Shown here piece by piece: positions 28,083 to 42,195 of a stretch of 64,000 nt of DNA (positions are counted from its first letter, which is position 1; every line of letters starts with the position of its first letter). The DNA comes from Euryodendron excelsum. Its lineage: Eukaryota > Streptophyta > Magnoliopsida > Ericales > Pentaphylacaceae. A program made the translations under genes and the position numbers. Under the pieces are notes generated by a model. The model ran no database searches, was not told the origin of the DNA, and was given only the letters and a program-made list of their open reading frames with translations. The stretch covers positions 7,973,501 through 8,037,500 of the forward strand of contig CM065381.1 in assembly GCA_033060915.1 (NCBI GenBank), read 5' to 3'.

Positions 28083-31000
28083 TCAAGTTTGAAGAACCTG
28101 GCAGTGTACAAAGTGATTTTTGAAGCGGTTCCTACGAGCAAGGCTCGACCAGAAATTCGTGACCAAAGTCTTGAACTGCCCCTTCCCGGAAATGGTTTCC
28201 CATAAATGTTCAGCAGGACACCTTGCATCATCAAATTTCGAAACGTCTACCAGAGACATACTCATATTATTCCGGATAATGCAGAGTTTTCCATTAAGCG
28301 GGAGAAGTGCTGCAGCCTCCAAAGCTTTAGAATTCCCCAAATGCATCTTACTATCGATATGCCTGCTCCATGAGTCGGTTTTTTCATCATAAACCCTAAT
28401 TTTACAGCCATCTTTACAGTCCAAAGCATAAAGCTGCCCATTTAAGGAAGTACTCGGGTTCCTCCAGCCTGCAACCATTCCATCATAAACAGGGTACCAA
28501 TTATCAGTCTCGGGTTGGTAGACCTCACTCAGAACTTGCCTGTGAGACCCTAGCCCCTTCAAGAACCACTTGCCCTCGTAAACAACCCCAATGAATGGCA
28601 CCATTGCTGTGCTCATATCGGAAATGAAGGACCATCTATTCTTGTTCGGATCATAAACTTCGGCTGATCTCAAGGACCGGTGCACCCCCTCGTTCTCACC
28701 ACCAGCTACATACAAACAGTTGTTTATGACACAAGAAGCAAAGAAATGACGCCTTCGAAGCATATCTGGAGCACGGTGCCATTTATTGGTCCGTGCGCTA
28801 TAAAAAATTACTCGTCTCATGGAACCCTTGATTGGGTCTTTGCCACCGAAGAAATAAAGGTGACAACCACTGAGAACAGCACATCCAAACCCGACGGCTT
28901 CAGAATATTCTTTTGGGACAGGAGGGAGAGGCTGCCAAAGCTGGTATATGGGGTCGAAGGCATGCCATGAGATTTTTCCATCTCGGTCTCTCTTCATAAT
29001 GTAGATCCATTCTTCAGCGATTCCCAGACTCTTTCGAAGTGAGTAGAAGAAATTACCAGCTAAAAGACGGTACCATCTTTTGCAGACTAACCGAAGCTTA
29101 CAGTGCTCTACTCTTGGGACCCGAATTAAGCAAGCTATGGCAAGATCATCAGGGAGTCCTGGAAGCAGAGGGGATTGACTCCTATTTCTGTCGCCCCGTC
29201 CTGGCTTCTGCCCAGTAGGATGAATGGATGGCTTAATGTCAGGCTGAAGACATAACTTTGTTCCAGGAACATATCTCTTCGCTCCAGCCACAGTTTTGAG
29301 GCCTGCATCTACTCTACAGAAACATGCTGTTGTATCAACCTGCAAGTATACATCAAACATTGTCAATTTAGTCTTTTACTTACCCTCTATCCAGAAATCA
29401 ACTGAATGCAGCAGGTTATGCCAGTTTAGGAACAGAGACAAATAATCCACACCCTATATGTACAGTTATGAGCAAGTAAGCAACTTTTCTCGATCATATA
29501 TATCTGTAAAGATACACTTAGTCAACATTAAAGACTAACTATGATAAACTGGAGAAACACTATAATTCTCTACACATTACAGCCCAGTAATTATTTAAAT
29601 CAGCATCTCAGAAAGAGGAACACAAGACCTGTGCGAGAAGAAGGGTATCACAATCATCATATCAACCTCAAAGGACTAGTAAATACTTCAGCTATTAAAG
29701 CTTTCCTTATTTCGCATGAACTTATGATCTTTTGCTCTCTTTTCTAGTATAACAATCGCAAGCTAATCTTAGATCACATATGAAAACAAGAAAACCAGAA
29801 GGAAACCAAAGACAAAGTGACATCTCCTGTTTACAAACTGGGGTGACAAGAGGAAAAACTGGATAAACTTATGCCACCGATGTGGCGATTCCCGCAATCA
29901 TTACAAGAAGTAAGATGCCTGTCTCCTCTAGTTATAATTTTGGAGCTCTAAAAACCCCATTTTCCATGCTCTCATGTTCACCTTTGACAGCTCTAGTATT
30001 TGATAATTTTCAGTTCCCAGTATAAGAAGACCATTTAGCTAAGGCACAAGGTATGCCTGGATGAGGAAGATAGAAGAAAATGAAATCAATTTATCGTGAC
30101 TCATATTATAAACATAATTTCCCATTTGTCATTTCTGCATTATTTGCTGGATCTTTTTTGAGACTTCACAAAATCAACTTTATATTCTTTATCATCATTT
30201 TACGTGGGTGGGCAACACCTTGTGGAAGGGGCTGTGGCTTTAGCAATCTCTTCTTACTAATCTACTTAATATTTCATTGTCTTCCCAAAACTTCATTATC
30301 TTTTTTTCTTTTCAAGAATTCATTTTAAAGAATGAACTAGTGCCTACAATAAAAAGCGAAACAAAGTATAACAATCCATTGCTACTCTAAGCATCAGTCA
30401 CTGGAGAGGGCATGAGGGGTTCCAAGAAAAAGTTGAGGGCTCCAGTGAGCTGCTTATAGACTCTATTTATACAGGTGAAATATATAAAAGGAAAACATGG
30501 TGGGTAATCACTAGAAAAACATTCAAGGCAAAATTGAGGAGGTCCCTTAGAATCTTATAGTGTCATTTGTCTAATTGAAGTCTAGACGATGGAAATAATA
30601 TGGATGTTCTATTAGAGAATGATTTATTCAAAATACGAATGTTCTTAAACCAAAGATGCCAAGCCACAAGATTCCAGGTTTAAGCAGGATGGTGACTGAA
30701 ACTACACTTAACTCACTAGTTTTGTTAGACAACATTGTAGCAAGAGTGTTGGGTGTGTTGCTTGTATTCTGCAGGCCCATACAGTTATTGGGCTTATACA
30801 TGTTTTTGGGTCAGATTCTGGATATGTGAGGCTGAACTCTAGGGATTGCAAGATAGAGAGGGTTTATAGTGATGTGAGGGGGAGACAGGAAAAACACTGG
30901 GGAATAGGGACGCAGGTGTGGTTTCAAGGCTTGGGACTCCGCAATAAGCAGGGAACTGTAGCTTGCTTCAAGGCTCAGTTACCTTTAAGCAAATGAAATG

Positions 31001-31576
31001 GGGTTGATTTTAGGTGTTTTGGGTTGTCTCATATTAGTAAAATTTTATGGTTTACATAGATTGATCTCTCTCGCTGGTGGATGAAAGCAGGTTTGTGCTG
31101 AACTAGTATTCTTAGTGTTTCTCTTTGGGGGGTGTGTGTGGATTGCGGGTGTGCTTTTGCGTGCATGACACCAACATAAGGAACTGAGGTTAGCCCATTT
31201 AAAGTAATGGGAGCATTTGTAAAATAAATAAACAAATTCAATAAGGACGTCATTCCCCGTCTGAGGTCCAATAACAGTGGAGCTCAAATGATCTCAATAA
31301 GTCCCTCATGCGACTTCAGGAAAAATTAAAAACCATTGTTAGATAATTTAAAAGTAGATGCGCGATCCTCTTGTACTGGGCTGCCCTTTAACTACTTACT
31401 ATAAAAAGAAAAGAAAGAAAAAGAAAACACTCAAACATATTAACTCATTAAGCATTCCCCAGATGCAAAAAAACATAAACACGAAACCCTAGCATACGTC
31501 ACTTAAACATACATAGGATCAAAGCAACAGAGGAAAATGAAAAATTTACCAAAGGTGGCTGAATCATCCTGTCCAT
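28083..31576 (-). CDS. F-box/kelch-repeat protein
   Basis: A predicted 427-residue SCF ubiquitin-ligase receptor: the F-box binds SKP1, the kelch propeller binds the protein to be degraded. Two exons: 31550-31576 encodes MDRMIQPPL and 28083-29339 encodes the rest. The donor (GTAAAT) and acceptor (CTTGCAG) are in phase 0. The main exon alone could start with MTMFDVYLQ, but those codons are the intron end. The first-exon peptide nearly matches the N terminus of Arabidopsis At1g55270 as I recall it. The F-box spans about 67-112 (LPGLPDDLAIACLIRVP...LVCKRWYRLL). Kelch blades follow at about 155-350, with FGGKDP and VAGGENEG turns and YDPNKNRW. The tail is C-terminal to the propeller. I believe the Arabidopsis gene is SAGL1, linked to wax and phenylpropanoid control, but could not check. 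It converges on kinase copy 2. Confidence 0.93.
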
Positions 31577-32912
31577 TTCTTAGCATCCAACTTCAAAACC
31601 CACCTCAATTATCTAGTACCCATCTTTCAATCATCATCCTACAAGGAAAACATATACATCAGAAATGCACAACTCATCACAAACTGAACTGTCACAAGCA
31701 CTCCACATCCAAAATTTACCTTCAAAATCAAAATCCAAGCTAAAATTTTCATATAGAATCCTGCATTGAATTTCTGGAAGAGTATTCTACAATTCTCAGC
31801 TTGGAAAACTGAAGAACCGATCGAACACCAGATAACCACAACCTCTTCAAATTTGAAAACCCACCTCAGACAATCGACATACCTCTTCAAAATAACTCTA
31901 AAAAACAAACCGTCCACAAACAAAACGAGAAGCCCTAATTCAAGAATCAAAAGCTAAGCCTACTTCAAAGGCACAAAACCAGAGAGCTACAACCAACAGA
32001 AACTGATCAAAACACAGAGCCAACATTGCCAACTCTCTCAACCTTTAAAACCATTGTCCAAAAATCAAAACTCAGAAAGCGAACCCTAAAAAAAACCAAT
32101 TGTCATGAGTTCAGAGGGAGAGGGAGGAAACAGAAACCTCAAATCTTTATCCACCCCAGAACCCTAGAACCACAAATGCGAGACAGCAAAAAAATGGGCA
32201 AAGAAAAGCACCGAAGAAAGAGAAAACAAAGACTTCCCCCTTCTCACCATTGAAATCCTGAGTGGAAAATAGGGCCCATAACCCCAACGGCGCAACCTAC
32301 CAAGCACAACAGACTGATTGAGAAGACAGAAAAAAGAGAGAGAGAAAGAGAGGTGCAAAAAAGCAAACCTAAACCATTAATGGGAGAGCGAAAGAGGCGT
32401 TGCATATGATGACATTTTGCTGGTGGTCTAAGCTGTAGAAATCAAACAACAGTTACACAAACAGATTTGGAAGATAGCTCTTGTTCCAGTCCATAATAGA
32501 GAGAGAGAGAGAGGAAAAAATTGAAAAGGTCAAAATGAGGTAGGGGTCATCCTTCAATTAATAACAATATGAGACAAAAGATTGAAAAATAAAAATGTGG
32601 GTCCACTGCTAATTCCACCAAATGCTTAAAATCATGGAAATTTTCTAATGTGTGTGACCCACCACATCATACCTGACTCTTGCCTACTCCACAAAGGGTA
32701 CTTTAGTCATTTAAGTGGGGCCTACAACATTTCTTTGTTTACTAATCACAAGGGGCCCCAAACATTTGATGATAAGATCATACAAGTGAAGTAAGATCAG
32801 TGTGATTGGAACTATGAAAACACAGCCATCGCATTTATAATTATTTACTTTAGGTAAATTATGGTTTTGACTCCTATTTTATTCAACATTTTAATGTCAT
32901 TGCTAATTTTTA

Positions 32913-32934
32913 ATATATATATATATATATATAT
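32913..32934. repeat. TA microsatellite
   Basis: Eleven TA units in intergenic sequence. Confidence 0.85.
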
Positions 32935-34281
32935 TTAGAGGGAAGTTAAGGTAATCTGAAAAAGTATCAGTTACTTAATTTAAATATTAAAATAGTTCTA
33001 TTAGAAAGTACATGATAAATGTAATTTGATAATTTTTCTCACATCTATTAAATATATTGATTTAACTATGAAAATCAGTAGGCTTAATTACAAAAAATTA
33101 AAAGTTTGAGAATGATATTAAGAATTAGAGCGAAATTCAAGAGACCAAATGATAGCTTAACCCTTTATTGGTGGGGACGTGATTAAAAAAATCAAAAAAG
33201 AAATATTTCGTGTGATCAACTAACATGACATAAAAATTGAACTTGAGATATGGGTAGATAAAAGATATATCCATTATGTTCCCATTTTGTGAGAGAAAAA
33301 GATATATGTACATTGAACTTAATAAAATTTTAAATAAATAATTTTATCTTGTTCTACATAGGGTGAGCCTTCAAACATGGATAATATTATTCAATTGCAA
33401 CATAAGTGTCACAAGTTTGAAATACAAAAATAACCTTTTTGCATACAACAATGGTGAACATTTCGCGCACTGACAAATTTTATTTTATTTTTTACTTTGT
33501 TTTATCTCATTTTAAAGCTGATAGGCCAAGATTATAATTCAGGAAAGTTTATAACACTTTTAAGTTAAAGTAATATTTTTGTATCTAAAAGAGGGATTGT
33601 ATGGTACAACACTACACTTTTTATTTATTTATTTATAAGAACTTGCATCCTAATCAATTATTAGACATCAATTTCCACTTGGTGCGTTGAGAAGTGTATG
33701 CTTTCTCATTCATTAGATGTCCCACATCTTTGGGGATGGGGGCAAATGATTGCTACAGTTTTATTGACTGAAATCATTAGCCTTTCAATGAAGGGAGCTC
33801 TCAATGTAAATATATGTTTGGTACAAAAAAAAAAAAAAAAAAAGTGTTATTTCTTGTAATAAACAGTGGGTGAGATATGACCCCTTAACAAATTATTATA
33901 ATTTTTGTTTTAACGGGTTGCGTGAAATTTAACTTTTAAAAAAAAAAAAAAAATCGTTCCAACCAGGTGAATTCTCCTATTTTCCTATCCTCAAACCCAT
34001 AGAAAGGCGGGATTTGATTGTAGGTTTCTAGTATCACATGAAAAGACTTTATTAGCTAAATTAGCTAACACCTTCAATAATCATGCTATGTATACACACT
34101 ATTTTGTAGTTGATCTCAAAAATAAAATGTTAATAACATAAAAATACCATTAGGATTCAAGCCTAACAATTACCTTTTAGTATAGCAAATATGGTTTGAA
34201 CTGGCTTATTGTGTCTAGGCAACTTTCATACTACTAAAGAGTAGGCAAAAAGATTCAAACCTTGTTGCCCATCTCAAAAAA

Positions 34282-34312
<31 letters not shown>

Positions 34313-34590
34313 GAAGAGAAGGAAGAAGAAGAAATGATGCTCTTAATGTTAACCAGTAGAACAAAAAAAGAAAACAGAAAAAGCCTCCCTCCCTCCAGAC
34401 CCATACAAAGGCATGCATCTTCCATTCAAAAGATCTGATTGAATTATGAGAAGGTTATCTAATGGAAAAGCCCCAACAGAGTGCATAGTCATGGGTTCCA
34501 AACAATGTAAAGCTCTAAATAATAGTGTGAATTCCTTCTATTATGATTTATATGACATAATAATTATGTGGTGTAATAAATAAAAAAAGC

Positions 34591-34732
34591 AGTTCAGTGC
34601 ACAAGGTTCTCGCCATTTGGGGAGGATCACATACACGCAACCTTACCCAAGTTCCCGCCATTTGGAAAGGATCACATACACACAACCTTATCCTTTCGGG
34701 GGTGGAGAGGCTTTTTCGTTGTTTCGAACCCA
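34591..34732 (-). mobile_element. Au-like SINE fragment with an internal duplication
   Basis: On the minus strand the fragment begins at a pol III B-box-like GGGTTCGAAAC, runs through AAAAAGCCTCTCCACCC, then TAAGGTTGTGTGTATGTGATCC and ends near CCTTGTGCACTGAACTGC. That order fits the 3' part of plant Au SINEs; the A box is missing. A 43-45-bp block is present twice (34,606-34,650 and 34,651-34,693), where Au elements normally have one. Confidence 0.65.
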
Positions 34733-35448
34733 TTTTAGTTGATCATTTTGTGTTCAGAAACTTTGTATGTGTAGTTAGTCTTTTCACAAGCAATACAACC
34801 ATGCATTCCTTGTAATGAAGTGCCTGTAAGTTCAAGCTTCCCTCTTACTTGAACCCTGGATAGCCCTCCTGAAAAAGGAAGAGTATTAATCCTATCTTTT
34901 CCTGCATGAATGCATGGCAACAATAGTATTATGGATTCCAATTGAACTTAATGACTAAGCTAGAAACTTAAGAAAAAATAGTGCATATGCATTAGTCAAA
35001 ACTCCTGCCTTCTCCAATTTTATCGTTTTCTGCAGAATTCTAGTGATCTATTGCTATCAGTTCTATCCATGTCAAGCAACTGAGAGGTTTTTAGACAAAA
35101 CAAGTCAGTAACAACAACACAATTGGTCCTGATCTCTTTAGCTCCATCTGCTCTAAAAAAAATCTAGACTTCCATTTATCAAACATTTGTTCCATTCAAC
35201 ATCACAGTGCAATGATAATGCAAATTCACAAAATTGTTCAGAGCACTATCGTGAACATTGACATGCTGCTTTTCCTTCTAGTGAGAAGATGTTGAAAGAT
35301 GTCCTTCTCAACTGGGGGTACAAGACATGGTTGTGGCCCTTGTAGGGATTTAGAAAGTCATTGCGGTGGGGTTTGCAATAACTTTCGCTCATACAAACAA
35401 TTGCACTAGCACACAAAGAGAGGTAGTCCACAAGTCACATATATTAAG

Positions 35449-35852
35449 CTAATTACTAATAAGCATGGACATTTCTAAGAAAGTGTTGTGTACTTGTCTG
35501 ACATTGTGTCGGACACTTCCGACACCTGTCTTATATTTTTTAGAACCGAATATGCACAGTTCAGACACTTGTGAAACACACATGTCCTTCACTTGGAATC
35601 CAATTATAAAATAAAAATAATATGATTTTATATCTAATATAGCGTTTAAGCTATCAAATATATGGTTTTTTTAAATTTTAGTTAGTGTTACCTAGCAATT
35701 TTTTCATTATCTTTGTTCAAAATATTCTTATATATGACTTATAAAAAAATATGTAAAACATATATTTTTGTCATGTCTACGTCATGTCGTGTCCTGCATT
35801 TTTTAAAAATCTCCGTGACATCATGTCCGTTTCATATGTCCCTGTTTCATAG
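35449..35852. mobile_element. hAT-type non-autonomous element, copy b
   Basis: This 404-bp relative of the element at 26,637 is flanked by a perfect 8-bp duplication, ATATTAAG (35,441-35,448 and 35,853-35,860). It carries the same GTGTCGGACAC-type subterminal repeats and CATGTCGTGTCC near the right end. The terminal repeats are more worn (left CTAATTACTAATAAGCATGG; right inverted CTATGAAACAGGGACA). No coding capacity. Confidence 0.75.
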
Positions 35853-37142
35853 ATATTAAGTTTCGGATACTAATCCAGGATTGTTAATGCTGCCTATACT
35901 TACAACTACTAATGGTAAAGGGAAGAGCAGGCATAATTCCAAAACTAGCAGTATTCAAGAATAACTGAAAATGCAAACATCATAGAAAGACCATCAAAAT
36001 CTGGTAAAAATCCTATAGAGTAGCTTCTGATGCCTACTTCAAACTGGAAAAATATACAAACTTTACCTGAAACAAGTTAAGGTCACCGAGACGCAATAAT
36101 TGGAGTCGCTAGGGTGTCTACTCATGACTCCATTATCATTACTTTGTTGTTTTGCTTTAGATATGCTAATAGCAAAGAAAATCCTGATATGACACCATCA
36201 ACACATGAGAATCGACACAGATTATTTTGTTTACATCATTGTAAACATCAGCTGTCATTTTCATTCATTCAGGGGTACATTAACGTATTGTCCCCGGCTT
36301 CAACATTCCATGCCAATATTTACTCCAAAACTAAGTACTGTAAAGGTACAAGAAACAGCAGGGAACACTAATTTCACGACCAGTTTGGCTGACTTGGTCT
36401 TTGTACTCTAAAGGTACGTGAGAAACTACATTACATGGAGAAGATATGTGTATAGGCTGACTTGGTTTACGTGTATGTCTCGAGGTCTGACACATCTAGC
36501 CTCTACTACTAATGAAATGGTCCTCACTAGATTCTTAAAAGAGATGACAATATCATTCCCTACAACCTGGAGGAGAAATATAGTCATACTGGTGTTAAAA
36601 TTGTTGTACAGCCCCACCTAAATAAAAGAGAAATAAATAACATAACATAAAAACACAGACATCTGTTTAAGGCTCTAATGCTAATCTCATAGGATATGGC
36701 TGATTCCCAAAAGTGTTGCACAGTTGTGATTGAAAAATCCCTTTCCCCAAAATAAAAAATGAACCAATTCCAAATGAGTGAGTGACTGTCACAGAAATAG
36801 TGAAAAATACCAAAAAAAAAAAAAAAATTGCATCTGAAAGGATTGGCATGCTGGTATCAGTAAATGAATCCTAATTGGCACCCAGTCAACTATGAAAATA
36901 ATTCCATTCGCATGCCACAGGATTAAGGCTTCCAGCATTTTCACGAATAAAAATGTGAAAAAATGGAATCACTCATTAAGATCAGAACTGTTGTTTTTTG
37001 CACCAGTATCAGATGGTATGCATCAAATACAAGAGAACAAAAATTTGATCCTCTGTGAATGTTACCAACTAAAGAATCTAAGATATAAACTATTCACCTA
37101 ACTCTGTTTGGTCATGGAGTTCTTCACTTGGATCCAAGAAGT

Positions 37143-40100
37143 TCAATCTATACGGAGCACATTCGTTTGTTGTGGCCTCAATTTCCCAAGCATCAGGTAG
37201 GGCAACAAGACCATGCCAGCCATAAACAGCGTGAACTGGAGAATGCAAATATATCAGCTAATATTGTCAAGTAAAAGTTTTTTAAGTCTACAAGTAAACA
37301 TAAAACTAAAGGTATATGAAACTCACTACAAGAGGTAGGGTCAAGAAACTCCAAATTGGCCACAAAGCAAAAGAAAACCTGCATGAATGGTCCCGAAGAA
37401 CGGGATGAGCAGTCTTGAACGTACTGCCAAAATAATGTAAAAACAAATGCAAAAGGTAGGATAACTCTCTTACAAGCAAAAGGAGATGATCCCAAGTAAG
37501 GTAACAAATGGTAGGGCAGATGTACTTGAAAAATCCCACTTCTCACTAGATTTCCGTAAACTCCATGCTAACATACTGGTGTATAAGAAGAAGATAAGAT
37601 TCAAACCAACTCCCACCATCCCAAGGTATAATGGTATTCTGCATGAAGCATACACATGATGGTAAACTATACAAACGGGAAGATACTCATTAATCCATAC
37701 ACACCAACAACTCTTAAGTATATGCATATGCATAAATGCATGTAGAATAAAAAAAATTCAAATAATAAAGAAAATCTAGTTCTTATTATTGGATGGAAGA
37801 AAAAGAGCTAAAGTCTGAAACAGCAGCATAGCATTTACAAGATGAAAGGACAAGTTAGGCAATGTCTATCAACCTCTAGAAGCCTGAGCTCCAAGCAGAG
37901 AAAGACGTGCTTATGCCATGGGATCCTTTCTAAATTCAAAATAACTGTAATAGGAAAATCATCCAAATTAAGTGGAGAGACACACTGGCGCTGCCATTAA
38001 CAATGTGATCTAATAACAGAATTAAATCCTCAATACTTGCCCTGATTCTAGTGGCCCCAAATTAAATGGATTGCTCAAAGAGCCTTCCAAACTAAAAAGC
38101 ACGAACACGGACACGGACACTCTAGCAAGGGAATTTAAAAAAATACAGGACAGGACATGGCGCGAACAAGGCAAAACTATACTTATATATTTCTTATATG
38201 TCATATATATGAATATTTTACTCAAAGATAATGAAAATTTGCAAGATAATACTAATTAAAGTTAAAACCCATGTATTCCATAGCTTAAACATCAAATTAA
38301 GTATAAAGTCACATTTTTTGTTTTACAATTAACGGATACGTGTGCCTCCAACATGGACACGGCACCTTCTTAGAAGTGGCCATGCTTCTTAAGCTTCAAA
38401 ATATTTGCTAAATAACAAAGAAAAGTTCAAGAGATAGAAGATCTCAATTCTTCGACTAGTGTCAATTTGAAAGAAGACCATATTTTTCATTTTTGTGTGA
38501 ATAGAATAATTTAGATCAAATCTCAGCTCAAGGACTGAGTTTTATGCCATACTTGTACATACAAATGGAGGTCAATAATGCTGCACTCATTTTTCTTTGA
38601 TCCTCTTCTTGAAGCAAGCTTTAAAGTTTAGATGGATTATGAGAGATTAGACCTTAATGGAACTATTAATTGTCAACTTCACAGCATCTAATTATTTTCT
38701 GAGACATCCATCATCAATAAAACTATATTAATTGTCAACTTAGCAGCATGCCAGCATCCAATTATATTCTGCTAAAAAAAAAGAAAAAAGAAAAAAAGAA
38801 ACCTCATAGGCAGCCCCGCCACCCCCCCTCCCCCTTTCCCCGAGAAACAAAAGTACATAAACATAAATAAAGAGGCTGGTTATGGCCTTTACTTGATAGG
38901 GCTCCTTCCCATCTCCAGACAGGGAAGAACTAATAGTTAAGGAAAGCATACTTTAGATGACATGATATTGCAGATAAAACATGCTATCATAAATTTGTAA
39001 TACACAACACAATGTAATCCTTCTAATCATTAAAACATGTTGTTAGATCAAGGATTTTGCAACTTTTAGGAGGCTAACAGCTAACCACGCATGTTCTACA
39101 TTTCAAGAAGCTTTGCGCACTTGTTGGATAGTACATGGTGAACATGAAATATCATGGTCAACATTTATGTGCTGATAGTTGTTAATTTATTTTGGAAGAG
39201 AGCAACTTATTTCCGAGACCAAAGCTGGATCATTTTAATTTCAGCTGATAATACATCGAAAAGGGTCTTGTAATTCATCAAAAGACTCAACTCACTCAAC
39301 AAAACAAGCCATTGTTCCAATTACTTCGGGGTTCCATTTTCTCCATTTGATTCACTTCGACGTCATAACCTCAAAGACACACCCAGCAAAACTTTGCACA
39401 AAAGTGCAAAAAATAACAATGCAAGATTCAGACATATTCTAGTAGACACCACAAATACAACATGGATATCAAAATCTAAACAAGCTATCAATATACCCAG
39501 CAAATTTTTGCATATTATGATGCATATAAATAAACAATTATATGCAGTCTCCAAAGACGTGAGGAAAAAAGTCTAATTTTAATTCAGCGGAGTTTGATAA
39601 CCACATTATTATGTAACAATTTCATTTTCCTCATATCATTAACAGTGAGCAAATTTTTTCAGTTCCAATCATTCAAATGAATCCATTATTATTCTACAAC
39701 TTTTTTTGTTTTGTTTCGTTTTGTTTTTTTGGGCATTTAGGAAATGAAGTCATTTTAAATTTTGATAACTGCATAATTGCATTTGAGAACATCCTACACA
39801 GTCAAAAAAATACTAACTGGTAAATGTGGTCCTGTCAAGAATGTTTTTCATCACCTTCGTAGCTATCGAAACTCCACTAGTCTGGTACCTAGTATTATTC
39901 TTCCTGTTATTCAACTAGAAACTATTTCAATCTTAGCCTCTAACCACCAAACATTGAATTTTTTACTGTTCTCTATTCATGCACAAGAAACTAATAAAAG
40001 AGCAATAAATGGCTATGAAAAGGTTTAAGCTTACGCAATCTTCCTTCTCACAACCAAATAATGAATTTTGAAGTGCCCTCTATTCACGATTAAGGAAATG

Positions 40101-40417
40101 ATGAAAGAGCAATACGCGGCTGTGAAAAGGTTTTAAGCTTAAGAAATTTACCTTCTAATCCGAGCATCATGCCGCAAGAGGTAAATAAAATTGGAATGGC
40201 GATCGCCATAGTATATAATAAAAACTGCGGAAGCAATCCAAAGAACATTCTCCATAATCTCAATCCACGTCCGGGTCTTCTGCAATGGTGGTGACTGAGG
40301 AGGTGCTCTTGAACAGGCATCATCCTCGAGGTCATCGTTGCTCGAGGCATATCCTTGGCTGTGCCTCTGCCTCATGAATCCAACCCCAACTGGTGAAAGA
40401 GGTGCACTACCCGACAT
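37143..40417 (-). CDS. TMEM128-like four-helix membrane protein
   Basis: Four exons on the minus strand join to 191 residues: 40152-40417, 37474-37638, 37327-37378 and 37143-37235. Donors (GTAAAT, GTAAGA, GTGAGT) and acceptors (ATGCAG, ATGCAG, CTCCAG) are canonical and phases fit. The start is the first ATG of the MSGSAPLSPVGVGFMRQRHS peptide; an upstream in-frame ATG at 40477 would add 20 residues but seems leader. The N-terminal 50 residues are polar and probably disordered, with an acidic patch (DDLEDDA). Four hydrophobic segments follow at about 57-72, 91-114, 131-156 and 159-178, and a short polar tail ends VLRID. I match it to the plant TMEM128 family from memory. Function is not known; animal TMEM128 is thought to be an ER membrane protein. 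Intron 1 is 2.5 kb and hosts a hAT-type element. Confidence 0.85.
38092..38393. mobile_element. hAT-type non-autonomous element, copy c
   Basis: 302 bp in intron 1 of the TMEM128-like gene. Ends: left CTAAAAAGCACGAACAC, right reverse-complemented CTTAAGAAGCATGGCCAC. The 8-bp flanks CTTCCAAA and CTTCAAAA differ at one base. It shares the ACACGGACACGGACAC subterminal repeats of the other copies. Confidence 0.75.
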
Positions 40418-42195
40418 ATTTACAAAATGATGGCAATGAAAGAATCCACAGAACCTTTCTAAACTCTCAACCCACAAAACCTCATGATTGAGAGTGAATA
40501 GAGTATAGATCAGAACTTCTATGTAACTCCAGAATCTTGACTGAAAAATTACCTCCAGACCTAAAAATGACCAAACAATGTCACTAATGGAACAGTATCA
40601 GAATCTGTATATCTCAATAAATTGAATGCATAAACCATAAAATTCACTCGAGTTCTATCCTTAAAACACCATAAACATGATCAACTCAAACCCAAAACCC
40701 ACAATAGCATCAAACCAAAGAGATCATAACAGTGTAACCCAATCATTTCCCTCTCCAGAACCCACATCAAAAATCAAATTTCTCACAAAAACCCACATCT
40801 CAATCGGATTTCCTCACAACACCCATACCGTGCAATGCGAGATTAGAGAGAATCAAGGATCAAAACAGTCACTTTCTCGGGAAAACCCAGGTCTCCAAGG
40901 TCTCCAATGCCTCAAAATTCTGGAAACCCAGGCACCGAGTCAAATTCTCCACGATTGCCCAAATCTCGGGCTCTTCGACTTCTCAGATTACAGTCACCAA
41001 TAACGAATCAATCTGAAGAAGAAGTAACGAAGACTGAAAATAAATGAGCCAACCCAAGAAAGGTTTCTGAGTCTTTGATGCAGTGTCTTCTTGTGGGTGA
41101 CAAGACGGATCTGCGAATGCTTGTAACAGAGCCGAAGAACTAGTAAGATTTGCAGTTGGGTAGGCCAAAATCAAATTGGTTTCTTGTACCCAAGGAATGT
41201 TTGGATTGGAATCTTCTTTGAAAATTTCAAGATATATATACATATATATTATATACGTATATATAAAACGTATTTGTTAATTGTTAGTCCAAAAGAATAT
41301 TATATTATTCTAATTTTCTTTTTGTTTCTATATATCGGTTAATTAAATTGAATTTTGAGGCCAAAATTATTGCCATTACTCAATCAAAAGAAGATGAAAT
41401 TAATTAGAAGAAAAAGGTGGAAAGATTTGTTTTTTTAATTTCTCTAGTTTTTTATTATTTTATTTTATTTGAGAAGATGCGTTACTTGAGCTTGAGGCGT
41501 ATTGGAAATTTGGAATTGCTTTTTTATTTTATTTCAAAAGATACGTTTATTGAGCTTGAGGTGTATTGAAAATTTGGAATTGCTTTGGAAGGTCAAATTA
41601 GTTTACTTTTAAGCCGGTTTTGTGAATTCAAACCCAAGACCAAAAAAAGGATGTTCAACCCCACCACAAGAAATGAGTATAAGGGTCTTCTTGATACAAT
41701 ATTTTTTCAGCATTTTTGAACTAAATTTTTTTGTTTATAAGCAAAAAAAAAAAAAAATTCTTTTTAACTTTTTTTTGGTTGTTTACTTTAGCTTATAAAA
41801 TCAAACAAGTTTAAAAAAATTTAATTTTTCTGCTTAAAAAAATAATAAAAAAATTATACCAAATAGACCTTAAATACAACTATTTAAACGTTGAATGTAG
41901 CCTTGCCTTTTGAAATTAGATACCAAATACACTTTTACAAAGAAATGGCTGAAAGGTAATTTTGAGTCTTGATGTCTTGTGTTATTTTAATTCCTCCTCA
42001 TCTCATAATATAATGGGTCCTTTTAATAGGAGGGTCTTGAACACATCTACCGAACTACTTAGCAAGAGAGCCCACCTAAGATTCAATTCTAGTATCCTAC
42101 ATGACATGTTATGTGAAAAGTTTTTTGCCAAAAAAGAGTTGATTCATGATAAACCATGATAAACCATTCACTCCCTCCTCTCTTCTTGAGTATTA

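Larger units (their letters stand above)
31577..37142. other. Spacer between the F-box and TMEM128-like genes
   Basis: No gene is supported. About 31,577-32,500 should be the F-box gene's 5' leader and promoter; it is AC-rich on this strand and ends in a GA repeat near 32,500. Further on are an AT repeat (32,913-32,934), a poly(A) run (34,276-34,301), a SINE fragment (34,591-34,732) and a hAT-type element (35,449-35,852). I recognise nothing else. Confidence 0.55.

Noticed and set aside
29340..29366. In-frame ATG that would start the F-box/kelch protein at MTMFDVYLQ
   Set aside because: These codons are the 3' end of an intron; the CTTGCAG acceptor and the upstream first exon explain the N terminus better.
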